Shown here: positions 9,001 through 17,265 of the stretch, piece by piece | Layout: the number at the start of each line of letters is the position of its first letter | Position numbering within the stretch: position 1 is the stretch's first letter | NCBI GenBank assembly: GCA_019117005.1 | Contig: DXAO01000013.1 | Location: 1-64,000, forward strand | DNA length: 64,000 nt | Source: Candidatus Collinsella stercoripullorum | Lineage (GTDB): Bacteria; Actinomycetota; Coriobacteriia; Coriobacteriales; Coriobacteriaceae | Reading direction: 5' to 3' | Program-made: the position numbers and the translations under genes | Notes under the pieces: generated by a model | Database searches by the model: none | Told to the model about the DNA's origin: nothing | What the model saw: the letters and a program-made list of their open reading frames with translations, nothing else

Positions 9001-10269
9001 GCGGCTGCAAATAAGGCGGACTCCGCCCTCGCCGAGCTCGCGTCCCGGGCGGAGGCCGGTCTTGTGACCGCTTACGATCTGGAGCGCGCCCGCACCGAGG
9101 CGGACGCCGCCCTCGCCGCGATGGGGGAGGCGTCGACGGCCGACGAGGTGGATCGGATGGCCTCGGCGCTCCTCGCGCGCCTGGACGCGACGCCCACGAC
9201 CGCGCAGCGGGCTTCCGACCTGGAGGCGGCCTGGCGCGCCGAGCACGCCCGCGCCCTCGCATGCGTCTTCGAGGGGTCGGTTTCGTTCGCCAATGCCGTC
9301 GAGCGTCTTGCGGCGGCGCGCGAGGCCATCGATGCGGCGAGCCTGCAGAGTCTGGCGGACATGCTTCCCGAGGGCATGGGGGCGGCCGACCGCGCGCTCG
9401 TGGCCTCGATTGCACGGTCGCAGATCGAGGCTGCCGCCGATGGGCTCTCCGGTCTGGAGGCCCTCGCGGCGGCAGCCGCCTGGTCCCAGGGCGCCGCGGC
9501 GGTGGTCGACGGGTTGCCCGACCCGGTGACCGGGGACGAGGTCGAGCCGCTCCAGGATCTTGCCGACAGCCTCAGTGCCCTCGAAGGAGAGGTGCGCCGC
9601 CTTATCTCGTCCGTCGATGCGTCGCGGATCTCCGATCTTCTCGACGAGGCCCTTGCCGCTGCAGATGGCGAGGGCGAGCAGCAGCCTGGTGATGTGGGCC
9701 AGCCCGGCGAGGGCGAGCAACCCGGCGATGATGGCGAACAGCCCGGCGACGGGGAGCAGCAGCCCGGCGATGATGGCGAGGGCCAGCCCGGCGACGAAGA
9801 GAAGCCGGGAGACGAGGAGAAGCCCGGCGAGGGCGAGGAGCAGCCCGGGGATGAGGACCAGCCCGGCGACGATTCGACGGGGCTGGAGGACGGCTCCACG
9901 GAGACTGACGATGGGACGTCCGAGTCCGACGATGCCGGTTCGGTAACCGAGGACCACAAAGATCGGGTTCCGTCATCAGCCGGCACGCTGCAGCGGGAAA
10001 TGACTGCCGACAACGGCCGAAACGAGGGGGCGTCCCGATCCCTGACGTCAAGCGCTGCCGCGGAGTCCACCTCATCGACCTCGACGGGCACCGACGCTCA
10101 ACGCGACGAGGCGGTGCAGGATGAGGATGCGGCTACGGCGAGCGCGTCGACCAAGGCGAGCACGTCGGCTGAGGCAGATTCCGACGTACCGGTCGCAGGT
10201 GTTGCCGCTATCGCCGCGGCGCTCGTTGCGGCAGCGGGCGCTGTGATAAGGTTCCGACGCCGTTCGTAG
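6094..10269 (+). CDS. Secreted LRR / InlB-repeat / transglutaminase-like surface protein
   Basis: A 1391-residue wall or surface protein. It starts with a signal peptide (about 1-30, ending in Ala-Arg-Ala) and an acidic Ala/Pro/Glu linker to about residue 125. Leucine-rich repeats follow at about 170-290 (LTSIDFSHNTKLEFIEIFDN and similar). A Listeria-Bacteroides InlB-type repeat lies at about 355-435. A transglutaminase-like domain follows, with triad Cys608 (GPVCYGYATAMK), His644 (EQHAWNYV) and Asp659 (YAVDPTW). Helical regions and a Glu/Gln/Pro/Gly/Asp repeat at about 1190-1270 precede a C-terminal hydrophobic helix with an FRRRS tail. A clear LPxTG is absent, so anchoring may be by the membrane helix. 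ATG 6094 is chosen for its Shine-Dalgarno, which sits in a strong hairpin. Likely role: peptide or glycoprotein remodelling, or adhesion. Confidence 0.85.
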   Translation: MKRTMTKLRPAVTAALAFSMAVPAPIARAAELEALEEPESPSEEGASPEGETVQTPPADAPPADAGAIAPGEPDSELDTSAAADDALDGGDAAPSSPVDEAPVPTDSAAGDAEDAAASASLAEGDVAVDASSFPDAAFRAWVLDPASLRGAGADGVLTREEREAVTGILAKRLGIRDITGIELFPNLTFIDFEGNYIEQADLSGNPELLTVYLRNNCLTSIDFSHNTKLEFIEIFDNRLAEVDVSMLPNLKFVHLDYNDLKVIDLSHNTKLESDGFVGNNNPLEKVVLPKIEGRSFDSFVISELDEYKGYTSTLPEWYTTADFQPGTGITPSTVADRVYIPFDGQTLYVKRTPNAYTVRFDANGGDGTMEPVARTWDDGAQALPASSFGRLGYRFAGWAKDPDGKAVYGDGQEVANIAGAKDTGETVTLYAVWEPVAESSGYFRSQLSGDERALYDEIVSQLGGLTDPGDPGALEVYAPDGLDRSLDRALFAALRDHPEYFWIDYSRLSWEETGESRFALAPRVSGESYFVDGFTAENLAGYRERFEARVDEVVAGAPADPLLAVRYLNSWLCANNVYNPSGLGASNFSRTAASGILSANDAASGPVCYGYATAMKVLLDRAGIENAYVEGWAYNGKNGSGEQHAWNYVNVDGSWYAVDPTWNDPSSASAPALETYLLVGSDTVTAPSLAGKEAFGANHDASKSPALRYGLGYPTLSVDACPGVSAGLVEVVDGDASRRFDSLDEALAAAEEGQTIRLWGDIELAGTATVARDAVIDLNGYGLACPSAPALRVDGGASLRIANSAGAQSTVSSRTGAAVMNGGKLTVDPWVRLKGAGMSAVSGTEPAAGAHAYLVRTTGAYTAYEVVSPVSPEAGAVDVSDAGNTLEGLIAYVNGEGRPRVDFSYLTATGSSMPIPGTAVPAYSWELASGAADGDGLVRGAYTFKATAFGYELSYSVTVGDRALEQSLEAAANKADSALAELASRAEAGLVTAYDLERARTEADAALAAMGEASTADEVDRMASALLARLDATPTTAQRASDLEAAWRAEHARALACVFEGSVSFANAVERLAAAREAIDAASLQSLADMLPEGMGAADRALVASIARSQIEAAADGLSGLEALAAAAAWSQGAAAVVDGLPDPVTGDEVEPLQDLADSLSALEGEVRRLISSVDASRISDLLDEALAAADGEGEQQPGDVGQPGEGEQPGDDGEQPGDGEQQPGDDGEGQPGDEEKPGDEEKPGEGEEQPGDEDQPGDDSTGLEDGSTETDDGTSESDDAGSVTEDHKDRVPSSAGTLQREMTADNGRNEGASRSLTSSAAAESTSSTSTGTDAQRDEAVQDEDAATASASTKASTSAEADSDVPVAGVAAIAAALVAAAGAVIRFRRRS
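9670..9890 (+). repeat. Low-complexity Glu/Gln/Pro/Gly/Asp repeat coding region
   Basis: Degenerate repeats of a GEQPGD / EKPGD type unit in the stalk of the surface protein. Repeat length varies and copies are degenerate, as in wall-spanning stalks. Confidence 0.8.
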
Positions 10270-10310
10270 CCGCCCATATCCGAACACTCCCGATCGGAAT
10301 GGCTTCACGG

Positions 10311-10350
10311 GGAGGGGGCGCGGGTGATCCCGCGCCCCCTCCTTGCGTTT
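10311..10350 (+). terminator. Terminator after the surface protein gene
   Basis: A 14-bp perfect GC stem (10311-10324 with 10329-10342), a TGAT loop, then TTGCGTTT. Confidence 0.8.
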
Positions 10351-10551
10351 GTGGTCCCGTTTGCCCGGAGGTTCGCCCCGCCTGCCGAAGGGGGGCACGG
10401 ACCGCGCGGGCAGCCTTTGGACCCGGGTTTGATACCTTAAGGATTGTCTAAGGAATCCTCGAGATATCCCGTGGGTGCAACGGGTAACAGAAGCGGACCT
10501 AGTAAGTGCGCCCGGTCCCGGTATGAGGCCGGACGGGAAAGGAGATGCACG

Positions 10552-11517
10552 ATGTGCACGGGTATTCGCTTTAACGACGCGGACGGGAAGATGTTCTTCG
10601 GCCGCAATCTCGATTGGACCCAGGGCTACGGCGAGCGCGTGGTGGCGACGCCTCCCGCCGCTCGGGTTCCCGCGGCGTTCGATCGCCCCAGCGACCCGAA
10701 GGTGGGACATGCCGTCATCGGCATGGGGATCGTCGTCGACGGCATTCCGCTCTATTTCGATTGCGGCAACGATGCCGGGCTCGCCGTCGCGGGTCTCAAC
10801 TTTCCCCAAAGCGCGCGCTATGCTCAGCGGGCGCACGAGGGGTCGGTGAACGTCGCCGCCTATGAGTTCCCCTATTGGATCGCTCGCACGTTCTCGACGG
10901 TGGAGGAGGTTCGGTCCGCCCTTGCGGGGGTGAACGTCGTGGCGAAGCCGGTCAACGACCGGCTCCCCGTTGCGAACCTCCACTGGATCATCGGCGACGC
11001 GACGGGCAGCATCGTGGTCGAGTGCATGGAAGACGGGCTCCACATCTGGGAGAACGACGTCGACGTGCTCACCAACGAGCCCGATTTCGGGTGGCAGCGC
11101 ACCAACCTCAGGAACTACCTCATGCTCGACGACGAGGAGCCCGCCCATGTCGAATGGCGCGGCGCCGCGCTGGCGCCCTTCGGTTCGGGCATGGGCATGC
11201 AGGGAATGCCCGGGGATTACAGCGGTCCTGCCCGCTTCGTGAAGGTCGCGTTCGTGAACAGCCATTATCCAATGCAGACGGAGGAGCGCGCCAACGTCGT
11301 GCGCCTGTTCCGCACCCTCGGATCGGTCGCCGTGCCGGACGGGTGCGCCAAGATGGCTGACGGATCCTGCGAGAAAACCCTGTACACCAGCTGCTTCTCC
11401 GCGGCGAGCCTCACCTATTACCATGCGGTCTACGACGACCCCACCATCCGTGCATACCCGCTGTCCTCCGTGGACCTGGCGGGCGCCGAGCCCGTGGTCG
11501 TGCCGCCGGCGGCCTAG
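10552..11517 (+). CDS. bsh: Bile salt hydrolase / choloylglycine hydrolase, copy 1
   Basis: A 321-residue Ntn-hydrolase. I place the start at ATG 10552, giving Met-Cys2, because Cys2 is the catalytic nucleophile exposed after Met removal and GGAAAGGAGA lies just upstream. The residues known from clostridial bile salt hydrolases are present: Cys2, Arg18, Asp21, Asn83 (family Asn82), Asn175 (TNEPDF) and Arg228 (GDYSGPAR). It should cleave glycine- or taurine-conjugated bile acids in the cytoplasm, although penicillin V acylase and lactonase relatives share the fold. An MFS permease follows 35 bases later, probably in the same operon. A second copy of this two-gene unit lies at 41-44 kb, about 80% identical at the protein level by eye. 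Confidence 0.93.
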   Translation: MCTGIRFNDADGKMFFGRNLDWTQGYGERVVATPPAARVPAAFDRPSDPKVGHAVIGMGIVVDGIPLYFDCGNDAGLAVAGLNFPQSARYAQRAHEGSVNVAAYEFPYWIARTFSTVEEVRSALAGVNVVAKPVNDRLPVANLHWIIGDATGSIVVECMEDGLHIWENDVDVLTNEPDFGWQRTNLRNYLMLDDEEPAHVEWRGAALAPFGSGMGMQGMPGDYSGPARFVKVAFVNSHYPMQTEERANVVRLFRTLGSVAVPDGCAKMADGSCEKTLYTSCFSAASLTYYHAVYDDPTIRAYPLSSVDLAGAEPVVVPPAA

Positions 11518-11552
11518 ATGCGATTCCGAAACGATTTGATAGGGGAATGCAC

Positions 11553-13241
11553 ATGACCGCTCATTTGCAGACCAGACACGCCGCTTCAGATGGGCGGAGC
11601 GCTTCTGCCGGGGAGAGATTCCTCGTGCTGCCCATCATCGTCCTCATCCTTGCCCAGATGGGCGCTACGGGCGACAGCGGGGCGCTGTCGCTTGCCGCTT
11701 CGGCGCTTACCGCCGACCTGGGCGCCACCACCTCCGATATCCAGCTTGCCAATATGATCTATCCGCTCGTGGGCGGTGCCTTCATGGTCGCCGGCGGCCT
11801 CATGGGCACCATCTTGGGCTGGAAGCGCACGTTCCGCGCCGGCGCGCTCCTGTGCGCCGCGGGCGAGGTGGTGCTCGCTGTGGCGCCCAACATGTTCGTG
11901 TTCATCTGGGTCGGCCGCGTGCTGGTGGGCTTCGGGGCGAGCTTCATGATCCCCTCGGTTTTGGGCCTCATCCCCCTGCTGTACAAGGGGCCAAACCGCA
12001 CGGTCGCGTTCGGCTGCATCGGGGCGGCCTCGGGGCTCTCCGCGGTGCTGCCGCTCATACTCGGCGTCGTGATGGAGGCGGCGGGCATGCACGTCACGTT
12101 CTTCGTGCTCGGCGTGTATTTCGTCATGGTGTTCGCGGTATCGTTCAGCCTGCCGCCCATCGCGCAGGACGGTGGGAGGCTCAAGTTCGACGGCCTCGGT
12201 GTCGCCCTCGCAGCGTCCGGACTCTTTTTGTTCCTTATCGGCATCTCGAGCGTTTCGTCTTGGGGCCTCGTAAAGCCGCTTCAGGGAGCTCCCTTCACGG
12301 TGCTCGGGATATCTCCCGCGCTGCCGCTCGCCGCGCTCGGCCTGGTGCTTCTTGCGGTTCTTATCAGGGTGGAGCGTGGGGTGGAACGCAAAAACGGCGT
12401 GGCCCTGCTGCCGCAATCCTTCCTCACCACTCCTCAGGTGCTCGCCGGACTCGTGGCGAACGCCATCATGTTCTTCTTCATGGGCGCTCAGTCCATTCTC
12501 ATGGCACCTTACCTGCAACTCGTCGCCGGATGGTCTCCCATCGCGGTGGGAACCATCTCGATCGTCACCGGTGTCCCCACGTTCGCGCTCGCGCTTGGAA
12601 TCCCCAAGCTCGCTCCGCACGCGAACCCGCGCCACGTGATCCAGTTCGGTTATGTCGCCATGGCCGCGGCGCTTCTCATCATGGCGCTCTCGGTCACGCC
12701 GCAGGGGTCTGTGCCCGCCCTCGTGTACCTGGGCGCCTTCATGGCCGGCGTCGGAGCGGGCTCGGTGTCATCGCATGCGAGCAACGTCGTCGCGCTTGCC
12801 CTTCCGGAGCGCGACGCTTCGCAGTCCGGTGGTATCCAGAGCACGATGCGCAACGTCGGCCAGGCCCTCGGTGTGGCGTTCCTGGGCGCTGTCCTGCTCC
12901 TGGGAATCACGAACACCGTACGCACCCAGGCGATGGCCGATCCATCCATTTCCCCGCAGGTGACCAGCCAGCTTGCCGGCCTCAATATCGACTTGGGCAG
13001 CAGCAAAGCGTTCGAGGGGCAGATAGCGGATATTTCCATGACGCCCGGGGAGCGCGCCGAGCTCGTGGGGATCGAGGCGTCTGCGCGCTACGACGCCACC
13101 CGCGCTGCCTACGTGGTCGGTGCGGCGATCGTGCTGCTCGGTCTTCTCTCCACGCCGGCGATCAAGATCACCAGCCACGACCAGGTTGCCGAGGCGGAGG
13201 GGAAGGGCACCGAGAGGTCTCGTGCCGGCAGCGCGAGCTGA
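11553..13241 (+). CDS. MFS transporter, DHA2-like, paired with bile salt hydrolase, copy 1
   Basis: A 562-residue major facilitator with about 14 predicted membrane segments, like DHA2-type exporters. Features include the loop GGLMGTILGWKRTFRAGALL near residue 85 (motif A region), the motif C-like GAASGLSAVLPLILG near 155 and the long last loop typical of 14-helix members. The ATG at 11553 is preferred over 11547 because AGGGGA lies 6 bases upstream of it. The gene directly follows bsh, and the same order recurs at 41-44 kb, so I infer movement of bile acids or their cleavage products. Direction and substrate cannot be read from sequence. The general alternative is multidrug efflux. Confidence 0.85.
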   Translation: MTAHLQTRHAASDGRSASAGERFLVLPIIVLILAQMGATGDSGALSLAASALTADLGATTSDIQLANMIYPLVGGAFMVAGGLMGTILGWKRTFRAGALLCAAGEVVLAVAPNMFVFIWVGRVLVGFGASFMIPSVLGLIPLLYKGPNRTVAFGCIGAASGLSAVLPLILGVVMEAAGMHVTFFVLGVYFVMVFAVSFSLPPIAQDGGRLKFDGLGVALAASGLFLFLIGISSVSSWGLVKPLQGAPFTVLGISPALPLAALGLVLLAVLIRVERGVERKNGVALLPQSFLTTPQVLAGLVANAIMFFFMGAQSILMAPYLQLVAGWSPIAVGTISIVTGVPTFALALGIPKLAPHANPRHVIQFGYVAMAAALLIMALSVTPQGSVPALVYLGAFMAGVGAGSVSSHASNVVALALPERDASQSGGIQSTMRNVGQALGVAFLGAVLLLGITNTVRTQAMADPSISPQVTSQLAGLNIDLGSSKAFEGQIADISMTPGERAELVGIEASARYDATRAAYVVGAAIVLLGLLSTPAIKITSHDQVAEAEGKGTERSRAGSAS

Positions 13242-13299
13242 TGCCGCCTGACGGATAGGGCGCGATGCCCGCGGCGTCGCGGCGAACCCGAAACGCAGG

Positions 13300-13335
13300 G
13301 CGCCCCGCCCCGCATTGAACTGCGGGGCGGGGCGC
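13300..13335. terminator. GC hairpin after the first bsh-MFS operon
   Basis: A 15-bp perfect stem (13300-13314 with 13321-13335) with a 6-base loop, 59 bases past the MFS stop. No T tract, so termination is likely but not certain. Confidence 0.6.
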
Positions 13336-13349
13336 TGTCGGGTGCATGC

Positions 13350-13430
13350 GGGCGGGACGAGGGAGGTTCTCTTGGTCACGCCGATGAGGCGGGCCTCCGT
13401 CTCGAGGGGCGGCGCTACGGACCTTTGCAT
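13350..13430 (-). pseudogene. 5' stub of a lost gene, ABC-ATPase-like start
   Basis: A strong ribosome site (CTAGGAGGTGGCGGC) precedes an ATG at 13430. The first about 25 residues include PPLETEARLIGVTKRTS, which recalls the first strand of ABC-transporter ATPases. The frame then runs into hairpin sequence and becomes antisense to the MFS gene, with no Walker motifs. I read it as the retained 5' end of a deleted gene, but the similarity is too short for certainty. Confidence 0.3.
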
Positions 13431-13476
13431 GCCGCCACCTCCTAGTTTTAGAAGGTGACGACGGCGCTGGAGGCCG

Positions 13477-16400
13477 TTACCGGCGGGCTTTATCGGCCGC
13501 GCGGCTCATCGCCAAGAAGACGGCACCGGCTGCCGTCGCGGCGATTGTAGCCAAAAGGACGGGGGAATCGGAGGTCTGGACGAGTTTCCCGTCGTCTGCC
13601 TTCGAATCCTCGCGCTCCTCCTCGCGGACGGTGCCCCCATCTTCGGGGGCCTCATTTGCGCCCTGATCGCCTGCAGGCTGCTTCGCGTTGTCGTCGGGCT
13701 GCTGGTCGTTTCCGGCGTCCGGGGTCTCCTCATCGTCGGAGCCCGTGTCCTCACCGGAATCCGGCTCGTTCTCGCCGTCGCCCGCATCCTCGCCGTTGCC
13801 CGCGCCTTCGCCGTCGCCGGGGCTCTGACCGTCGCCGTCGCCGGGCTCCTGGCCATCGCCGTCGCCGTCAGGGTTTTGACTGTCGCCGTCGCCGGGTTCC
13901 TGGCCGTCTTCGTTGCCGCTTTCGCTCTCGTCCCCGGCCCCGTCGCCCTCGGCGGGCGGGACGGTATCGCCCTCGCCGCCGTCTCCGGATTCGGGCTCAT
14001 CGAGGTCGATCGTGAAGCGGACGACGGTCTGCTGTCCGTACTTGTTGGAGGCGGCGAGCGTGTAGACGCCCTCCGCGTCCACCTCATCGCCCGCCCGATA
14101 CCCCTCTACGAGCTCGCCCCAGTCGGGGTCGGCGGCAGCCCTGGTCGCCACCTCATCGCCCGCCTCGGCGTCGACGGGCAGGCCCGTCTCGGTGTCGACG
14201 ACGACGGGCAGCTCCTTGCGGTAGAGCTCGACCGAATCGGCCCGCTCGACCACGGGCGTTACCGCTGCGGAGTAGGTGGCCCCGTCCTCGATGCCCGTGA
14301 TGGTGGGGGGCACGGGAACCTCGTCCAGCACATCGCCCGTGAAGAACCGCGGGTTGCCCCAGCCGGCATGGCTGTTGCCGGCCCCCTTGTCGGTGTTTTT
14401 GAGGGTGATCGCGACCGCGTTCTCGGGGATAGCGACCAAAACGTGTTCCTGCACGGCGTACCACCCCATGATGGGCCCGGTGTACAGGTTGACCTCTTCG
14501 GTCGAGCCGTCCTCTTTGCGGATGGTCGCCCATACCTCGGGCTGGATCTTGCCGTTCATGCCCCAGTTGACGTTCTGGCGAACGGTCCCGTTGATGCCGA
14601 CCCAGGCGTCAAAGTAGCTGTACCCTTTGTCCTCGATGTCAAACGTCGTGCTTCTGGTGTCGTTTTGGCGGATGCCCACGGCGTAGGGGACCTCGCAGCG
14701 GCCGTTCCACAGGCTCACACCCTCGAAGGTCGCCCCGTTGTTGCTCGTCACGCTGTCGGCGCCTGCGGCGGCGACCTCGCCGTCGACCACCTGCACGTAC
14801 GCGGTCGCGTTCGCGGTGTTGCCCCGGTCGTCCTCCACCGAGAAGACGATCTTGTACAGGCCCGCGGCGAATCCCCCTTCGGTTCTGCCCTCCTCGAGCC
14901 CTCCGTCGTCAACGGTCACCCGGTCGATGAGGTCGCCCTGGTAGATGCTCGTCGCAGACGAGACGAGGCTCATGGCGTCGAAGCTCGCGGCGTCCTCGGG
15001 GGCGAGCACCGTGATCGACTCCTCGGCGGTAAGGGAGATGCTCGGCCACGACGTCCACGCGAAGGGGTAGCCCTCGGAGACCATGTCGGGGTAGCCTTTG
15101 GCGCGGTCGAAGAAGATCTCCTTGTGATGGCCGTGGAAGCCCTCGTGTGCGGCGTCGATGGACAGGAAGCAGCCGGGGCGGGCAAGAAGGTCGACGCGGT
15201 AGTAGCGTCCCTCGCTCGCGCCGCTGTCATCGTGGTTGAGCTTGACGTTGCTCCAGGCGTGGCTGTTGGTTCGCACCCAGTACGCCTTGATGCCCATGCG
15301 CTGGCACAGGTAGGCGCTTCCGCGCGCGTTGCCGCCGCAGACCGATTGGCCGTCGGCGAGCGCCTCGTCCATCATCTGGCCGCCCTTGTAGCTGATCCAG
15401 TCGGCATAGGGGTACAGCACGGCGCGCAGGCGCTGCGCGTCGGTCATGCCGTCCTTTTGGTTGGAGAGGAACCGCGTGGCGTTCGCCTCGGTCGCGAGCA
15501 GCCGCGCATGGTAGTACACCTCGCCGTCGCCGTCCTTCTGCCCATAGCGCTCGGGGACGAAGAACGAGACGGTTCCCGCCAGGCCGTTTTTGGACGAGAC
15601 GGAGGTTCCCCAGTCCTTGACGTGGAAGCACCGAGGCTCGTTATCCAGGATGGTGGAGGTCAGATAGGCGGCGTCTGCGGCGGATACGCGGATGCCGGCG
15701 GCGTACAGGTCGATATCGATCCGGTACACGCTCTCGCCCCACCGGGTGACCAACGGATAGGCGTCCACGTTGTCCCCGAAGTCAAGGAGGGTGCTGACCG
15801 AGAGGTCGAAGGCGGCCTTGCCCTGCTCGTCGAGGTAGTCGCGGCCGGTGTACAAAAAGCTCGCGAACGGCGACGTGAGATAGTCGAGGTCAGCGTCGAG
15901 CTTCGTGCGCTCCCTGTCGCGAACGGTCATCTTGACGGTGCGCTCGCGCACGAGGCCGCCGCCGTCCTCGACGCGGTAGGTAACGTTAAACGTTCCGGTC
16001 TCGCCGGCGATGTAGTCGGTGGTGTAGGTGACCGCATTCGAGAGGTCGTTGTCCTCTCGGCCGTTGCGCAGGGTCCCGGCGGGACCTCTGACCGGCTCGT
16101 CGGTGGCGCCCGGCTCGCCGGAGAGCGTCCGCGCGAAGACCCCCTCGAGGATGTTCTCGGGTGTCACCTGATCGGGAATGGAGAACTCCTTGTCCGACGC
16201 CGAAAGCCACGGGGTCGCCTCGGCCTTGCCGAATGAGGCGTCCGCCCAGATGGTGTGGTTGTTGGGGTGCGCGCCCTTATCCGTCGCTTCGGCGACAAGC
16301 TCGAGGACCCGCACATGCGAGATGTCGACCGAGACGAACTCCGCATCGCTGAGCTCGGTCATCTCCGGGCTCTCCCAGAGCACCTCGCCGTCTCCCACGA

Positions 16401-16824
16401 CCTTGAACACGACGCGGGCGCTCTTGCCGTCCGCGCGCGCCGACGCCCCCACGCCGACCCACGACTCGAATGTCTCGTAGCCGTAGTCCTGGATGTCGTT
16501 GTAGCAGATGGTTGACGGAGCGTGCGCGAACATGCCCGTATCGAAGGTGCGCTCCCGTCCGTCTGCGAGCAGGGAGAGGGGTTCTCCGTCATAGCTCGCG
16601 TCGAGGTACAGCTTGCCCCAGCCCACAGAGTACCCGGTTGGCTCACGGTCGGAAAGGTGCTGGGCGTATCCCGCGTCAACGGTTGCGCCGCGTTCGATGG
16701 CGAAGGCTGCCGCGGTCGGGGTGCTCTCGATACCGATGGCGGCGATCGGGCCGGCAACGGTGATGGTCGTGATCGCCGCAAGGGCGACGGCCGCGCGACG
16801 GGCGGCGGGGGATGGGCTTCTCAT
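13477..16824 (-). CDS. Secreted transglutaminase-like surface protein with NPCBM-like modules
   Basis: A 1115-residue exported protein. The signal peptide is about 1-42. A module at about 85-195 fits the NPCBM carbohydrate-binding family (HAPSTICYNDIQDYGYETFE, VGVGAS, VFKVVGDGEVLWESPEM, WADASF). A transglutaminase-like core follows, with Cys496 (GQSVCGGNARGSA), His522 (SHAWSNV) and Asp545 (YRVDLLARPG). A second NPCBM-like module lies at about 710-835. Immunoglobulin-like segments and an acidic Gly/Asp/Glu repeat stalk at about 930-1070 come next. The C-terminus is a sorting-like signal: LVQTSD, a hydrophobic helix, then DKARR. The start has GGAGAAGAGC upstream. It probably binds host or bacterial glycans. 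It is convergent with the first bsh-MFS operon. Confidence 0.85.
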   Translation of the reverse strand: MRSPSPAARRAAVALAAITTITVAGPIAAIGIESTPTAAAFAIERGATVDAGYAQHLSDREPTGYSVGWGKLYLDASYDGEPLSLLADGRERTFDTGMFAHAPSTICYNDIQDYGYETFESWVGVGASARADGKSARVVFKVVGDGEVLWESPEMTELSDAEFVSVDISHVRVLELVAEATDKGAHPNNHTIWADASFGKAEATPWLSASDKEFSIPDQVTPENILEGVFARTLSGEPGATDEPVRGPAGTLRNGREDNDLSNAVTYTTDYIAGETGTFNVTYRVEDGGGLVRERTVKMTVRDRERTKLDADLDYLTSPFASFLYTGRDYLDEQGKAAFDLSVSTLLDFGDNVDAYPLVTRWGESVYRIDIDLYAAGIRVSAADAAYLTSTILDNEPRCFHVKDWGTSVSSKNGLAGTVSFFVPERYGQKDGDGEVYYHARLLATEANATRFLSNQKDGMTDAQRLRAVLYPYADWISYKGGQMMDEALADGQSVCGGNARGSAYLCQRMGIKAYWVRTNSHAWSNVKLNHDDSGASEGRYYRVDLLARPGCFLSIDAAHEGFHGHHKEIFFDRAKGYPDMVSEGYPFAWTSWPSISLTAEESITVLAPEDAASFDAMSLVSSATSIYQGDLIDRVTVDDGGLEEGRTEGGFAAGLYKIVFSVEDDRGNTANATAYVQVVDGEVAAAGADSVTSNNGATFEGVSLWNGRCEVPYAVGIRQNDTRSTTFDIEDKGYSYFDAWVGINGTVRQNVNWGMNGKIQPEVWATIRKEDGSTEEVNLYTGPIMGWYAVQEHVLVAIPENAVAITLKNTDKGAGNSHAGWGNPRFFTGDVLDEVPVPPTITGIEDGATYSAAVTPVVERADSVELYRKELPVVVDTETGLPVDAEAGDEVATRAAADPDWGELVEGYRAGDEVDAEGVYTLAASNKYGQQTVVRFTIDLDEPESGDGGEGDTVPPAEGDGAGDESESGNEDGQEPGDGDSQNPDGDGDGQEPGDGDGQSPGDGEGAGNGEDAGDGENEPDSGEDTGSDDEETPDAGNDQQPDDNAKQPAGDQGANEAPEDGGTVREEEREDSKADDGKLVQTSDSPVLLATIAATAAGAVFLAMSRAADKARR

Positions 16825-16899
16825 GCTCTTCTCCGCGTGCTCGAGGGTGATATCCGACGCCCCGGGGGGCGGTGCCCGATTCTAGCAGCTCCCTCCTAT

Positions 16900-16920
16900 A
16901 TGTTGCAAAATACACAACAT
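16900..16920. promoter_or_regulatory. AT-rich dyad upstream of the transglutaminase-like gene
   Basis: ATGTTG at 16900 and CAACAT at 16915 form a perfect 6-bp dyad with a 9-base spacer in an AT-rich patch, 76 bases upstream of the start at 16824. It is a plausible operator or promoter; the factor is unknown. Confidence 0.4.
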
Positions 16921-16961
16921 TTACGATGCCCGGAGGTCGGGCCTCCGGTCTCCGCGGCATG

Positions 16962-16996
16962 GGAAACGGCCCCTTCCGGAGGAAGGGGCCGTTTCC
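16962..16996. terminator. Strong hairpin, probable terminator
   Basis: A 16-bp perfect stem (16962-16977 with 16981-16996) and a 3-base loop. No intact gene now ends beside it on the plus strand, so it may have outlived a lost gene. Confidence 0.6.
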
Positions 16997-17046
16997 GAGG
17001 GGGGGACGGCTTGGGGGCGGGCGACTCGGGCTACCGCATCTCGCAG

Positions 17047-17199
17047 ATGGACATCGTGGGCGATGACCTGTTTATCGAGGTGTCGGGTTCGGGGGATGCG
17101 CCGTCTGCGCGCGATCTTGATGATGAGCTCGATCGCGAGGGCGTCGAGCTCGGTCGCGTCTCCGTTGCCGTCCGTTTTGAGGAGACGAGCGAAGGCTGA
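17047..17199 (+). pseudogene. C-terminal fragment of an unidentified protein
   Basis: A frame ending in TGA at 17197-17199 encodes about 50 protein-like residues (MDIVGDDLFIEVSGSGDAPS, then an acidic helix and VSVAVRFEETSEG). Codon bias matches real genes here. The alternating strand pattern looks like an alpha/beta C-terminal domain. No ribosome site lies before the ATG, and a terminator-like hairpin sits just upstream, so it is probably the tail of a truncated gene. I could not assign a family. Confidence 0.35.
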
Positions 17200-17265
17200 T
17201 GCGCCGCGCGATCTAGTCGTATACTTTTGCGGCTTTGAACAACGCCGACGGGAAGGATGTGGGCA

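Noticed and set aside
9670-9890. Regular repeats that could suggest a CRISPR array
   Set aside because: Units are degenerate, in frame and of variable length with no spacers, so they are protein stalk repeats.
8053-9957. A 634-codon minus-strand frame under the surface protein
   Set aside because: Shadow of the plus-strand gene: Arg/Gly/His-rich, no domain, no start signal.
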